A stretch of DNA of 25,961 bases from Thermodesulfobacteriota bacterium. Its GTDB lineage: Bacteria > Desulfobacterota > DSM-4660 > Desulfatiglandales > Desulfatiglandaceae. The notes under the pieces were generated by a model. That model worked only from the letters and a program-made list of their open reading frames with translations, had not been told where the DNA came from and searched no databases. Location of the stretch: the NCBI GenBank assembly GCA_028278625.1, contig JANQDY010000018.1:1-25961 (forward strand), in the 5' to 3' direction. Made by a program: the position numbers and the translations under genes. This document shows, in pieces, positions 7,852 through 17,064 of this stretch (the first letter of the stretch is position 1; every line of letters begins with the position of its first letter).

Positions 7852-9305
7852 GAAATCTCCTCTTTTGCGGTTTTCCGAAGCACCCAATCAGCGGCCGAGA
7901 GCGCCTGTGAAGAGAGTTTGCCGTTAAGGTCCGCCACCGGACCTGCAAAAAGAAGCCTGCAAAGCCTGGCATGGGAAGCGTCCCCATTTGCCACCAAAGG
8001 CTCTCCCACCATTGGCCCGTCCGCAAGGATAAACTGGTTTTCGTTTTTAATGTCCCGGTATTCCAGCGTGGCCGCCATGAAACGAAAATCCCCTTTTGCG
8101 GGTCCTTGTTCATACAATCCCGGTCTCAGGGCCCCACTGCCGGTTTTATCCAGCTTCATGGGGCGGAACAGAAGAAGGTGGCTTCCATTCACCGTCCCGG
8201 CGTAACATTGGTTCAATTGGTCTCGGTCTATTCGGTAGGGGATTTCCAGGAATTCCAGCATATGGAAGGCTTCCAAAGGGATCACGCCCTTCTGGAGGTG
8301 AAGAAGGGAGAGCATGGGAAATGCGCCTGTGAGACGCGGATTTATTTCCATTGGATAGACGTCTCCCTCCCGCTCCTGAACAACGAAATCAATACCCAAA
8401 ATGCCTTTGTATCCGAGGCTTCCAAGGTAGTTACCGATACGGCAAGCCTGTTTGAAGGCCGATTCATTAATCGCTCGGGGCCACCCCCGATTGTGCCAGA
8501 CATGGCCGCAGAACACACCGCTTTCCGCAAAATCCCTGCAATAGGGAAGATCCAGCAATTGCTGCTGCAGAGATGACACCAGCGTGCCATGCCGGGTCAC
8601 GCATACCGCAACGCTTGACGGTGTGCCCTCAAGGAACTTGTGGACCGAAACCGTTTCAAGCCGCCTGTTTCGCCACCGGTTCTCTTTAAGCCTTTCCCGA
8701 AGGGTCCGGTAATCGGTTGCTGATCGTACAAAAAAAGTACCCCTGCCGCCGCCTTGCTCGATGTCCGGCAGCTGAATCACCATCTGCTCCCCAAGCAAAC
8801 GGCACCATTTTTCATATGTGTTCTCATGGATGACCCCTATGGGATAGATGCCGCCGGGGGCCTGGGGTAGGTTGAGGGCCTCGGCCATTTTCTTGAAGAA
8901 CTCTCTTCTTACCAACTTCAACCGAAGGGACGGGGAATTGGCCAGCATTCTCCAACCTTTGGCACTTGCAGCTGATCTCAAACCGGGATAATCCTGATAC
9001 GGAAAAAAATACTTTGGTTCTGGAATGGCGTCCAAATAGCGCCTGGTTTGCGGATGAAGCAGAAGGTGTTCGGCGTTGATGGCCTGCATGTGGCCATCTC
9101 CTTCCGTTTCCTCCCGAAGGCAAAAGATCTCTGCTTTTTGACGCAATATCGGCAGATCAAGGGTCCTGTGAAGGGCCACGATGCGGAAGGCATCCAGAAA
9201 GTAAGACGGCAGAATACGGGAAAAGGCGGTCATTCCCACACCGATAAAGGTCCCGGGCAGGGACTCAAACAACGGTCTTATCTGCCGTAGGTCTTGTATC
9301 AGCAT
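7848..9305 (-). CDS. Divergent ATP-grasp domain protein
   Basis: 485 aa. The central part has an ATP-grasp pattern: a glycine-rich loop near EQGGGRGTFFV, VHKFLEG (nucleotide-binding strand), and the metal-ligand motif MEINPRLTGAFPM at about residues 318-330. The N-terminal about 120 residues (FIGVGMTAFSRILPSYFLDAFRIV) look like a Rossmann-type preATP-grasp domain, and a C-terminal extension of about 130 residues matches nothing I recognise. The family makes amide, thioester or ester bonds via an acyl-phosphate. The gene begins 31 bases after the ATPase stop; no strong Shine-Dalgarno is visible before the ATG. Its end overlaps the next gene by four bases. Probably a ligase in the same pathway; substrate unknown. 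Confidence 0.85.
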   Translation of the reverse strand: MLIQDLRQIRPLFESLPGTFIGVGMTAFSRILPSYFLDAFRIVALHRTLDLPILRQKAEIFCLREETEGDGHMQAINAEHLLLHPQTRRYLDAIPEPKYFFPYQDYPGLRSAASAKGWRMLANSPSLRLKLVRREFFKKMAEALNLPQAPGGIYPIGVIHENTYEKWCRLLGEQMVIQLPDIEQGGGRGTFFVRSATDYRTLRERLKENRWRNRRLETVSVHKFLEGTPSSVAVCVTRHGTLVSSLQQQLLDLPYCRDFAESGVFCGHVWHNRGWPRAINESAFKQACRIGNYLGSLGYKGILGIDFVVQEREGDVYPMEINPRLTGAFPMLSLLHLQKGVIPLEAFHMLEFLEIPYRIDRDQLNQCYAGTVNGSHLLLFRPMKLDKTGSGALRPGLYEQGPAKGDFRFMAATLEYRDIKNENQFILADGPMVGEPLVANGDASHARLCRLLFAGPVADLNGKLSSQALSAADWVLRKTAKEEIS

Positions 9306-9336
9306 GGGGTGTTTTGGGTAGGGCAGGGGAGTTTCC

Positions 9337-10326
9337 TCAGAACTGACTCAGAAAGCACGCCACCAGGTGTTGGCTGCCAAGATCTTTCAACACGGGCTTT
9401 TCCAGATTGCACCTGCTCTCCTGGGCCACGGCGCATCTCGGGAAAAAATTGCATCCCATCTCCTCGGCCGCCTCACGTTCTCGTGGCAGAAGGGTACCGT
9501 ACCGCTTTCGGTCACCGCTGTGACCGAATTTGGGAAGGGCATCCAGAAGGGCTTTGGTGTAGGGATGCTTGGGGTTCTGAATCACTTGATCGGCCTGGCC
9601 CAATTCCATCAGACGGCCATGATACAAAACGGCAATCCGGTCACAAAGATAGCGGGCCGCCGCAAGGCTGTGGGTAATAAAGAGCTGTGTAACACCCAGT
9701 TCGTCCCGCATTTTGAGGAGGATGTTGAATATCTGGGCGGAAATGGAAGCATCCAGCATGGAAGTGGGCTCATCGGCCACCACGAACTCAGGGTCCAGCA
9801 CCATGGCCCGGGCAATGGCCACCCGCTGGCGCTGCCCGCCGCTCAGGCGATGGGGGTAACGATACAGGAAATCATCGGGGGGTGACAAGCCAACGGATTT
9901 CAGTGCCTTTCGAACATGATCCTTTCTGCCGCTTGAGTGTCCCACCCGGTGAATATTCAGCGGTTCTGAAACCGTGTCCAGTATTGATCGCTGAGGGTTG
10001 AGAGACTGGTAGGGGTCCTGAAAAATCATCTGCGCTCTGCCCCTGAATTCCTTCAGTTTTCTCCCTTTGAGCCCCGTAACCGGCTTTCCATCCAAAAGGA
10101 TCTCACCCTGATCCGTCTCTTCCAGGCTTACGATCAAACGGCCGGCAGTGGTTTTGCCGCTGCCGCTTTCCCCCACCAGCCCGAAAATCTCCCCTTTGTT
10201 AATCTCAAGGGATATGCGATCGAGTGCCACCACCTCTTTGCCGTGGCCGGCAAAAAGGCCTGTCTTGGTTTTGTATATTTTGCTGACGTCTCTGATTTCG
10301 AGAATCGGGTTACCGCTTTTGTTCAT
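9337..10326 (-). CDS. Peptide ABC transporter ATP-binding protein (DppF/OppF type)
   Basis: 329 aa from the ATG at 10326, chosen because it has GAGG upstream and the longer open frame would overlap the previous gene by 49 bases. Walker A is GESGSGKT (about 52-59), the Q-loop lies in MIFQDPYQSLNP, the signature is LSGGQRQR, Walker B ends in VADEPTS and the switch His is in FITHS. The C-terminal oligopeptide-transporter extension is present (HPYTKALLDALP, then GCNFFPRCAVAQESRC, Cys-rich). This is the second of two ATPases that pair with two permeases in Dpp/Opp-type importers. The SBP and permeases are upstream in the same operon. Confidence 0.92.
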   Translation of the reverse strand: MNKSGNPILEIRDVSKIYKTKTGLFAGHGKEVVALDRISLEINKGEIFGLVGESGSGKTTAGRLIVSLEETDQGEILLDGKPVTGLKGRKLKEFRGRAQMIFQDPYQSLNPQRSILDTVSEPLNIHRVGHSSGRKDHVRKALKSVGLSPPDDFLYRYPHRLSGGQRQRVAIARAMVLDPEFVVADEPTSMLDASISAQIFNILLKMRDELGVTQLFITHSLAAARYLCDRIAVLYHGRLMELGQADQVIQNPKHPYTKALLDALPKFGHSGDRKRYGTLLPREREAAEEMGCNFFPRCAVAQESRCNLEKPVLKDLGSQHLVACFLSQF

Positions 10327-10361
10327 GGTGGCCTCGGGTGAAATCCACTGTCTTTTCTCAG

Positions 10362-11312
10362 CTAGCAATGGCAACAAAGCGCTTTGTGCTTGGGGCCGAT
10401 CTGGACCCATTTAGGCGCTTGGGAGCAGGTTAAAGATGCCCCGGGACACCGTTGCCCGAACCGACACCCGGAAGGCGGATGTATCAGGTTGGGGGTCTCT
10501 CCGGGGATGGGTGTTAAATCACTCTTTTCGCCGGTAATCGTGGGAAATGAAGAGAGCAGCGCCTTGGTGTACGGGTGCACCGGTTCTTCAAAAACGGCCT
10601 CTCTGGGGCCGAATTCCACCATCTGTCCCGCATACATGACCGCAATATCCTGACACATGTCAGCCACAATGGAAATATCATGGGAAATAAAGATCACACC
10701 GATGTTAAACTCCTTTTGGAGTTTTTTGACCTCTTCCAGGATTTGATCCTGAACAATGACATCCAGTGCGGTGGTGGGCTCGTCCGCAATGATCAGCCTG
10801 GGGCGGCAGGCCAGGGCCATGGCAATAATGGCCCGTTGTTTCATGCCGCCGCTGTATTGATGGGGGTATCCTCTCAGGCGATCCCGGGGGATTCCCACCA
10901 GATCAAAGAGCGTCTCCACCTTTGCCAGGGCCGCTTCTTTTTCAACGTCAGGGTTATGCACCAAAATGGCTTCCGCAATCTGGTCCCCAACCCGCTGAAC
11001 CGGGTTCATGGCATTCATGGCCGCCTGAAAGATCATGGCGATCTGGCTCCACCGGGTCTCTCTTCTTTGGGCCTCCGGCATTGTCAAGAGGTCCTGGCCG
11101 TCAAAGAGAATTCGACCCTGTCCGATGGAACCGTTGGGGGGCATGAGTCCCATCAGGGCCATGCCGATGGTGGTCTTGCCGCATCCCGACTCACCCACGA
11201 AACCCAAAGACCTCCCTTCTTCCAGTGAAAAGGAGACCCCATCCACGGCCTTGAGATATCCCTGCTTGGTGCGGTATCCGATGCTGAGATTTTCAACTTC
11301 CAGTAGGGGCAT
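10362..11312 (-). CDS. Peptide ABC transporter ATP-binding protein (DppD/OppD type)
   Basis: 316 aa. Walker A GESGCGKT lies at residues 40-47, the Q-loop in IFQAAMNAMNP, the signature is YSGGMKQR, Walker B ends in IIADEPTT and the switch His is in FISHD. The OppD-type C-terminus is present (HPYTKALLSSFP, GETPNLIHPPSGCRFGQRC). AAGGAGG lies about 12 bases upstream of the ATG; the stop of the preceding permease (TAA) shares one base with this start (TAATG). It energises import through the two membrane subunits downstream of the solute-binding gene. Confidence 0.92.
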   Translation of the reverse strand: MPLLEVENLSIGYRTKQGYLKAVDGVSFSLEEGRSLGFVGESGCGKTTIGMALMGLMPPNGSIGQGRILFDGQDLLTMPEAQRRETRWSQIAMIFQAAMNAMNPVQRVGDQIAEAILVHNPDVEKEAALAKVETLFDLVGIPRDRLRGYPHQYSGGMKQRAIIAMALACRPRLIIADEPTTALDVIVQDQILEEVKKLQKEFNIGVIFISHDISIVADMCQDIAVMYAGQMVEFGPREAVFEEPVHPYTKALLSSFPTITGEKSDLTPIPGETPNLIHPPSGCRFGQRCPGASLTCSQAPKWVQIGPKHKALCCHC

Positions 11313-12244
11313 TAGTCTGTCTGATCCTCCTTTCGCAGTCTCGGGTCCAGTACTTCATCCATGGCCCGGCCCAGCATGTAAAAGGAGAGGGTAATGAGTG
11401 AAATGCAGATCCCCGGCGGAAGAAGCCAGTAGGGCGCCTTAAACATATAACCGGTTTTCCAGACCCATTGAAGCATCATGCCCCAGCTGACGGTTCCGGG
11501 ATCGCCGAATCCCAGAAAAGCAAGGGATGCTTCAATAATGATGGCGGATGTCACGCGAAACGTCATGAACAGAAACGCCAGGGGCAGCACGTTGGGCATG
11601 ATGTGCCGGAAGATAATGCGAAAATGCCCGGCACCGGCCATTTTGGCCGCCTCGATGAAGGGACGGTGTTTGAGAGAAAGGGTTTGCCCGCGAATCATGC
11701 GGGAAACACCCGGCCACCTGAACAGGGCGATAATGATGACAATGGTCCAGATATTGAGCTGGCCGAACACGGAAGAGATGATCAGCACAAAGAGAAGGGT
11801 CGGCATGACCATGATCATGTCGGCCGTCCGCATGAGCAGCGTATCCATGAACTTTCCCATGTATCCCGCGGTCATGCCGATGGCGGTGCCCAAAACCACG
11901 CTCATGACGGCGGCGGAAACCCCCACCATGAAGGCGACCCGGGCCCCTGCCAACAGCTGGCTCAGGATATCCCGGCCCATGAAATCCGTCCCCAGCCAGT
12001 GCTGCCAGCTGGGCGGCGTGCAGCTGGTGATCTCGGGATCCACGCCGGTCATGGGGTCATACATGGGATTGATCAAGGGCGGGATGTAGCTGCAGACGGC
12101 CATGAGGGCAAAGATGACCAAAAGGGTCAAACCGATGCGGCCAAGCAGACTCTGTTTGAAAATGGCCCAGCCATCCAGAAATGAATTAAGCCATGGATAC
12201 CGTTCCCGTGCGTTTGCTTCCCTGCTCAAAGGGTCTTTGGTCAT
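11312..12244 (-). CDS. Peptide ABC transporter permease (DppC/OppC type)
   Basis: 310 aa with about six membrane helices and the OppC N-terminal domain (GWAIFKQSLLGRIGLTLLVIF). The sequence HWLGTDFMGRDILSQLLAGAR is typical of DppC-type permeases, and the EAA loop is EAAKMAGAGHFRIIFRHIMP, where the ATPase docks. The start ATG at 12244 lies 12 bases after the preceding permease stop, and the end overlaps the ATPase start by one base. Cytoplasmic membrane, half of the heterodimeric channel. Confidence 0.92.
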   Translation of the reverse strand: MTKDPLSREANARERYPWLNSFLDGWAIFKQSLLGRIGLTLLVIFALMAVCSYIPPLINPMYDPMTGVDPEITSCTPPSWQHWLGTDFMGRDILSQLLAGARVAFMVGVSAAVMSVVLGTAIGMTAGYMGKFMDTLLMRTADMIMVMPTLLFVLIISSVFGQLNIWTIVIIIALFRWPGVSRMIRGQTLSLKHRPFIEAAKMAGAGHFRIIFRHIMPNVLPLAFLFMTFRVTSAIIIEASLAFLGFGDPGTVSWGMMLQWVWKTGYMFKAPYWLLPPGICISLITLSFYMLGRAMDEVLDPRLRKEDQTD

Positions 12245-12256
12245 AAGGGTTCCCGT

Positions 12257-13234
<978 letters not shown>

Positions 13235-13300
13235 GTCCTAACTCGAATGTCCAGCGTTCTGTTGACTTATTGATATCATTAAATGCATGAATTTCACTAC

Positions 13301-13379
13301 GTCATTCCGGCGAAAGCCGGAATCCAGCGGCATTTCATAAAATCACATTTCCTGGATGCCGGATCAAGTCCGGCATGAC
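13301..13379. repeat. Palindromic intergenic repeat (MITE/REP-like) inside the operon
   Basis: Two arms, GTCATTCCGGCGAAAGCC (13301 on) and the inverted GTCATGCCGGACTTGATCC (from 13379 on the minus strand), are about 28 bases each, match imperfectly in inverted orientation, and each contains its own small hairpin (CCGG...CCGG). A 25-base centre lies between. Similar GTCATTCCGGCGAAAGCCGGAAT-type elements are widespread in proteobacterial intergenic DNA. It fills most of the SBP-permease gap. I see no gene in 13235-13453. Confidence 0.75.
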
Positions 13380-13453
13380 AATGGAACTTTGGACCCTCCA
13401 GGTCTTAACGGCGCACGTCCACGCGGTCACTCCGCATTCCCCACTCCGGGTTT

Positions 13454-15190
13454 CTACATGGGTTTCAACTGACAGAAGGACCAGAGATTGCCGATGCCGC
13501 CGAGCATCTGGACCCAACCGGTGAACTTGCCTTTCCGTGCGGCTTCAATCAGTTTCGGGTTATAGAGGGGTATGTACGGCACATCACCCATGATGATCTT
13601 CTGCATTTCCCAGATGAGCTTTTGCCGTTTATCCCGGTTCATGGTTTCGGCCGATTGGTTGGCGATTTTGTCAAACACCGGATTGCTGTATCCGCTCATG
13701 TTCCAGCCCCTGGGCTTGTTGTTGGTGGAAATAAAAAAGTTCCTCAGATAATCCGGATCCAGTGAAAGGCTGCCGTATCCCAGAATGAATGTATCGAAGT
13801 CTCTCCGCACCTTTACCTGTTCGATGAGGGCGCCGAAGGCCATGGGCTTGGAATAGGCGGGGATTCCCATCATTCTGAGCCATTCCTGCATCATCATGCC
13901 ACACATGGCCCGATGGGGGTCGTAATCGGCCGGCGGCGTAAGGATGGTGAATTTCTCCATGGGTTTTCCATCGGGAAGCATGATCCCTTCGCCGTTGGCC
14001 ACATTCCCCGAATCGTCCACGGGAGGAACAGCCCATGTGTATCCGGCATCCGAAAGGATCTTGTACGCCTTTTTGATGCGCTCTTCCCGGGTGAGTCCCA
14101 CGCCGTACTTGGGTACATCGGGGCAATACCAGAAAGTGTTCCCCGGAGGAACGATGGAATACATTTTAATACCATACCCCTGAAGAATCCGCTTGATGAT
14201 AAAGTCCTCCCCAACAAGGGTCGCCGTGGCCCGCCGCAAGTTGGCATCGCTGAAAGGCGCTTTTCTGACGTTAAACCCGAAGTAATAGAGGGCACTTTTT
14301 TCATTGGTGAAGATTTCCATATCAGGGTTGGCTTTGAGATCTTCCATGTATCCCGGCTGAATTCCCCACCAGAACATGTCAATGCTCCCTTTTTTGAGTG
14401 CCAGGATTGCCGCATCAGACGTACCGTAAACCTTGAAAATGATCCCGTCGATATGAGGCCCCAATAAATACCCGCTGATGGTTTCCCCGGAGCCGAAAAA
14501 GAGTTTGTTTTTCATCAAATAGATGTAAGCGCCGGACCGCCAGTCCTTCAGGGCAAAAGGGCCGCATCCCACGGGCTTTTTCACTTTGTGCCGCAAGAGC
14601 GAGCGGAGCGGCTTTTCAGCCCCCCTGAATTCCTTGACAATGTTCTCCCACTGTTTCTTCTGAACAATGGGGGTCGTGAGCGTTCGGGATACAAAAATTG
14701 CTTGAGGGCTTTCGAGATAGAACTTGATGGTCTGCTTGTCCGGCATTTCCATCTTTTTGATGAATTTCCATTTGGAAATGTACCTGGGGACCTTGAATTC
14801 CTGAATAATGCTTCCGGTAAATGCCACATCCTCTGAGGTCAACTCGGTGCCGTCGGACCATCTGGCGGGACGAAGTTTGACCGTATAACAGAGATTCTGT
14901 TCATCAAACTCAGGGAGGGCCGCCGCCAGCCATGGTACCAACTCCAGTGTTTTGGGGTCCCTCACATAAAGGGGCTGATAGATGAGCCCCAGGATCTTTA
15001 AAGACCATCGATCCCCGGCTCTCCAGATGTTCAGGGTTTTGGGTTCCTGCAGAACGCCCATTTTGAGCATGTCCGCTGCCAAAACCGTTGAACTCGAAAA
15101 ATGAATGCCGGCCATGATCATCCAAATTCCCAACACTGACACAGCCCACCAACCAGACAACCCTCTTCTTTTTCCATTCACGCGGCGCAT
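13454..15190 (-). CDS. Peptide-type ABC transporter solute-binding protein (SBP family 5)
   Basis: 578 aa. A signal peptide (hydrophobic VSVLGIWMIMAGIHF, cleavage after VLAA) without a lipobox Cys suggests a soluble periplasmic protein. The body is SBP_bac_5: LKMGVLQEPKTLNIW, LRPARWSDGTELTSEDV (the canonical sWSDG...T.EDV motif), GCGPFALKDW and IKRILQGYGIKM, with the expected late region FISTNNKPRGWNMSGYSNPVFD. The AGGATGA before the ATG overlaps the end of the glutathione-synthetase-like gene, so translation is coupled. It delivers the ligand to the Dpp-type permease; family substrates are peptides, nickel complexes, sugars or others, so the actual ligand is open. Confidence 0.92.
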   Translation of the reverse strand: MRRVNGKRRGLSGWWAVSVLGIWMIMAGIHFSSSTVLAADMLKMGVLQEPKTLNIWRAGDRWSLKILGLIYQPLYVRDPKTLELVPWLAAALPEFDEQNLCYTVKLRPARWSDGTELTSEDVAFTGSIIQEFKVPRYISKWKFIKKMEMPDKQTIKFYLESPQAIFVSRTLTTPIVQKKQWENIVKEFRGAEKPLRSLLRHKVKKPVGCGPFALKDWRSGAYIYLMKNKLFFGSGETISGYLLGPHIDGIIFKVYGTSDAAILALKKGSIDMFWWGIQPGYMEDLKANPDMEIFTNEKSALYYFGFNVRKAPFSDANLRRATATLVGEDFIIKRILQGYGIKMYSIVPPGNTFWYCPDVPKYGVGLTREERIKKAYKILSDAGYTWAVPPVDDSGNVANGEGIMLPDGKPMEKFTILTPPADYDPHRAMCGMMMQEWLRMMGIPAYSKPMAFGALIEQVKVRRDFDTFILGYGSLSLDPDYLRNFFISTNNKPRGWNMSGYSNPVFDKIANQSAETMNRDKRQKLIWEMQKIIMGDVPYIPLYNPKLIEAARKGKFTGWVQMLGGIGNLWSFCQLKPM

Positions 15191-15193
15191 TTG

Positions 15194-16183
15194 TCATCCT
15201 TTCATTTCAAAAACCTTCTGCTCAATAAAATCGACCACTCTGGCTTCGATTTTGACTCCCTCCAACCGATTGATTCTCGGAATTCCGCCGGGGCTCAGGC
15301 AGTTAATTTCTACCATCTTATTACCGATAACGTCAACCCCTACAAAGAAGAGGCCCTCTTTTCTCAACCGCCCCTTGATCGCTTCACAGATGGCACGATC
15401 AGCATCCGTGATTTCATGCTTGTAGGCCCGGGCACCCGCATGGATATTGGTCCTGAAATCCCCCTTGCTCGGTTTTCTCTGCATGGCGCCCACAATCTCA
15501 CCGTTCAAAAGAAGGATCCGCACATCCCCCTTTGTCTGTACCTCTTCCAGATACTCCTGAACCATAATGGGTTCCCGTTCCGGGTATTCCCGATAGGCCC
15601 GCACATAATAGTTGATCAGTGAATTCAGGTTTTCCTGGTCTTTAATGCTTACCTTGATCACCCCTTCTCCGCCGTATCTCTGAAGGGGTTTTACCACCAT
15701 GGCACCCCCAAAATTGTTGATGATTTTCCTTAAACGGGTCGGATCACGGGAAACGTGGGTTTCCGGAATGATATCCGGAAAATTCAGGATATAGAGTTTG
15801 CTGTTGGCGATGATCTGGCCAATGGTGTTGTTGATCATGAAGACCTTGTCACTCACTGATGACAGAAATTCCATGGTCTGATAAACGAGCGGCGGATTCT
15901 TCCTGAGAAAAAGGACATCCAGGTCCGCGATGGTCTCAAATATGAGCTCGTCCTTTTTAAGACACCGTACCAGAGAGCGCCAGTATTTTTTCATGGACTG
16001 GTCGGGCGCAACCGTAATGTTCCGCATTCTGGCCACCACCTCATTCTCCCGAATGTAGATGTCATGGGGTTCCAGGAAGTAGACCGTGTGTCCCCGCTGA
16101 TTGCACTCATACATGAGATAACTGGTGGTTTCGTTTTCGGGATCAATGGATTCAAGGGGATCCATCAAGAAAGCGATGTGCAT
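15194..16183 (-). CDS. Glutathione-synthetase-like ATP-grasp ligase
   Basis: 329 aa. The N-terminal MHIAFLMDPLESIDPENETT is the GshB-type preATP-grasp motif (K-x-x-F/V-M-D-P...), followed by VYFLEPHDIYIRENEV. The ATP-grasp core shows MVVKPLQRYGGEGV, MVQEYLEE, GDVRILLLNGEIVGA, FRTNIHAGA and, near the end, GVDVIGNKMVEINCLSPGG, where metal-binding residues lie. Prokaryotic GshB is about 315 aa, so the length fits. Start at 16183 with AAGGAG seven bases upstream, overlapping the RimK-type gene by 19 bases. No gshA is visible, so glutathione synthesis is not implied; it probably forms one amide bond of the pathway product. Confidence 0.85.
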   Translation of the reverse strand: MHIAFLMDPLESIDPENETTSYLMYECNQRGHTVYFLEPHDIYIRENEVVARMRNITVAPDQSMKKYWRSLVRCLKKDELIFETIADLDVLFLRKNPPLVYQTMEFLSSVSDKVFMINNTIGQIIANSKLYILNFPDIIPETHVSRDPTRLRKIINNFGGAMVVKPLQRYGGEGVIKVSIKDQENLNSLINYYVRAYREYPEREPIMVQEYLEEVQTKGDVRILLLNGEIVGAMQRKPSKGDFRTNIHAGARAYKHEITDADRAICEAIKGRLRKEGLFFVGVDVIGNKMVEINCLSPGGIPRINRLEGVKIEARVVDFIEQKVFEMKG

Positions 16184-17064
16184 GAAGTCTCCTTATCTGA
16201 CGTAGTGATGTATTGAATCATCCGCCTGGCCACGTTCAATCCGGTTGCCGCCTCAAACCCCCTGAAACCCGGTGAATAATTCACCTCAATGACTTTCGGC
16301 ACGCCGTTTTTCGGAAGAATGATGTCACAACCGGCAATTTCAAGGCCAAAAGCGCGGGAGGCCCTTTTTGCCAGTTGTGAAAGATGGGGGCTCAGCGACA
16401 TCTTTTCACCCTGCCCCGTGATATGGATATTACTCCTGAAATCCGTGGAATCGGGCGTTAGTGCCATGGCCCCCAGAACCCGCTCTCCGAGGATGAAAAC
16501 GCGGATATCGGTGCGTCCTTGGGGCTCCAGGTATTCCTGCACCAGGACCCCTTTCGAGTTATCCCCAAGGTTGTTCATGAGAAAGGAGGCGGTCACCCGG
16601 TTTTCAACGAGCATGACACCGTCTCCCTGGCGGCTGCTGGGCATTTTGGCGACCACCGGGTATCCGCCCAAGAGTTCCACGGATCTTTCAAACCCTGGGC
16701 TGTTGACCGCCAGAAAGGTGTCCGGGACGCTGATCCCATGATCTGCCAGGCGCTGAAGCCCCAAAAACTTGTTCCTTGCCATGAGGATTGACGCATAACC
16801 GTTGACCACCCGGGAGCCTGAAAGTGCAAAGTGCCTCACCACTGCCAACGCATAATCGTTGATGGTTGCCCCAACCCTCGGAAGAAGTATGTCCGGAAGA
16901 TCCGATCCGGAAATCCTGATCGTCTGGCGGTCTTTTGAAATAGCGGAGAGGGCATCCCGCGTGTGGATCAGAGTTATCGTGTGCCCCGCTTTCGCGGCCT
17001 CGGCCATGAGTCGCTCATTGGGGTGATAGGTTTGGTCCCTTACGCTTAAGATGCCGATATGCAT
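16165..17064 (-). CDS. RimK-type ATP-grasp ligase
   Basis: 299 aa, the usual length for RimK/LysX/CofF-type ligases. Motifs: MHIGILSVRDQTYHPNERLM (preATP-grasp), PDILLPRVGATINDY, VAKMPSSRQGDGVML (ATP-binding loop), VLVQEYLEPQGRTDIRVFILG, FRSNIHITG and the metal-binding IEVNYSPGFRGFEAATG near the C-terminus. RimK-family enzymes add Glu (or related amino acids) to a C-terminal carboxylate or to a carrier; LysX and CofF use the same chemistry on small molecules. The start shares one base with the radical SAM stop (TAATG), which implies tight translational coupling. Confidence 0.88.
   Translation of the reverse strand: MHIGILSVRDQTYHPNERLMAEAAKAGHTITLIHTRDALSAISKDRQTIRISGSDLPDILLPRVGATINDYALAVVRHFALSGSRVVNGYASILMARNKFLGLQRLADHGISVPDTFLAVNSPGFERSVELLGGYPVVAKMPSSRQGDGVMLVENRVTASFLMNNLGDNSKGVLVQEYLEPQGRTDIRVFILGERVLGAMALTPDSTDFRSNIHITGQGEKMSLSPHLSQLAKRASRAFGLEIAGCDIILPKNGVPKVIEVNYSPGFRGFEAATGLNVARRMIQYITTSDKETSCTSLS

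Noticed and set aside
7465..8205. 246-aa open frame on the plus strand
   Set aside because: Antisense to the amidohydrolase and third ATP-grasp, both with strong motifs.
11468..12184. 238-aa open frame on the plus strand, His/Asp-rich
   Set aside because: Antisense to the DppC permease; the low-complexity His/Asp pattern is the mirror of membrane-helix codons.
13335..13517. 60-aa minus-strand open frame
   Set aside because: Lies over the repeat element and the 3' end of the binding-protein gene; no conserved features.
15194..16183. Dedicated glutathione biosynthesis and import (GshB + Dpp-type transporter)
   Set aside because: No gshA, no Gsi-type fused ATPase, and the extra ligases and radical SAM enzyme are not explained by glutathione.
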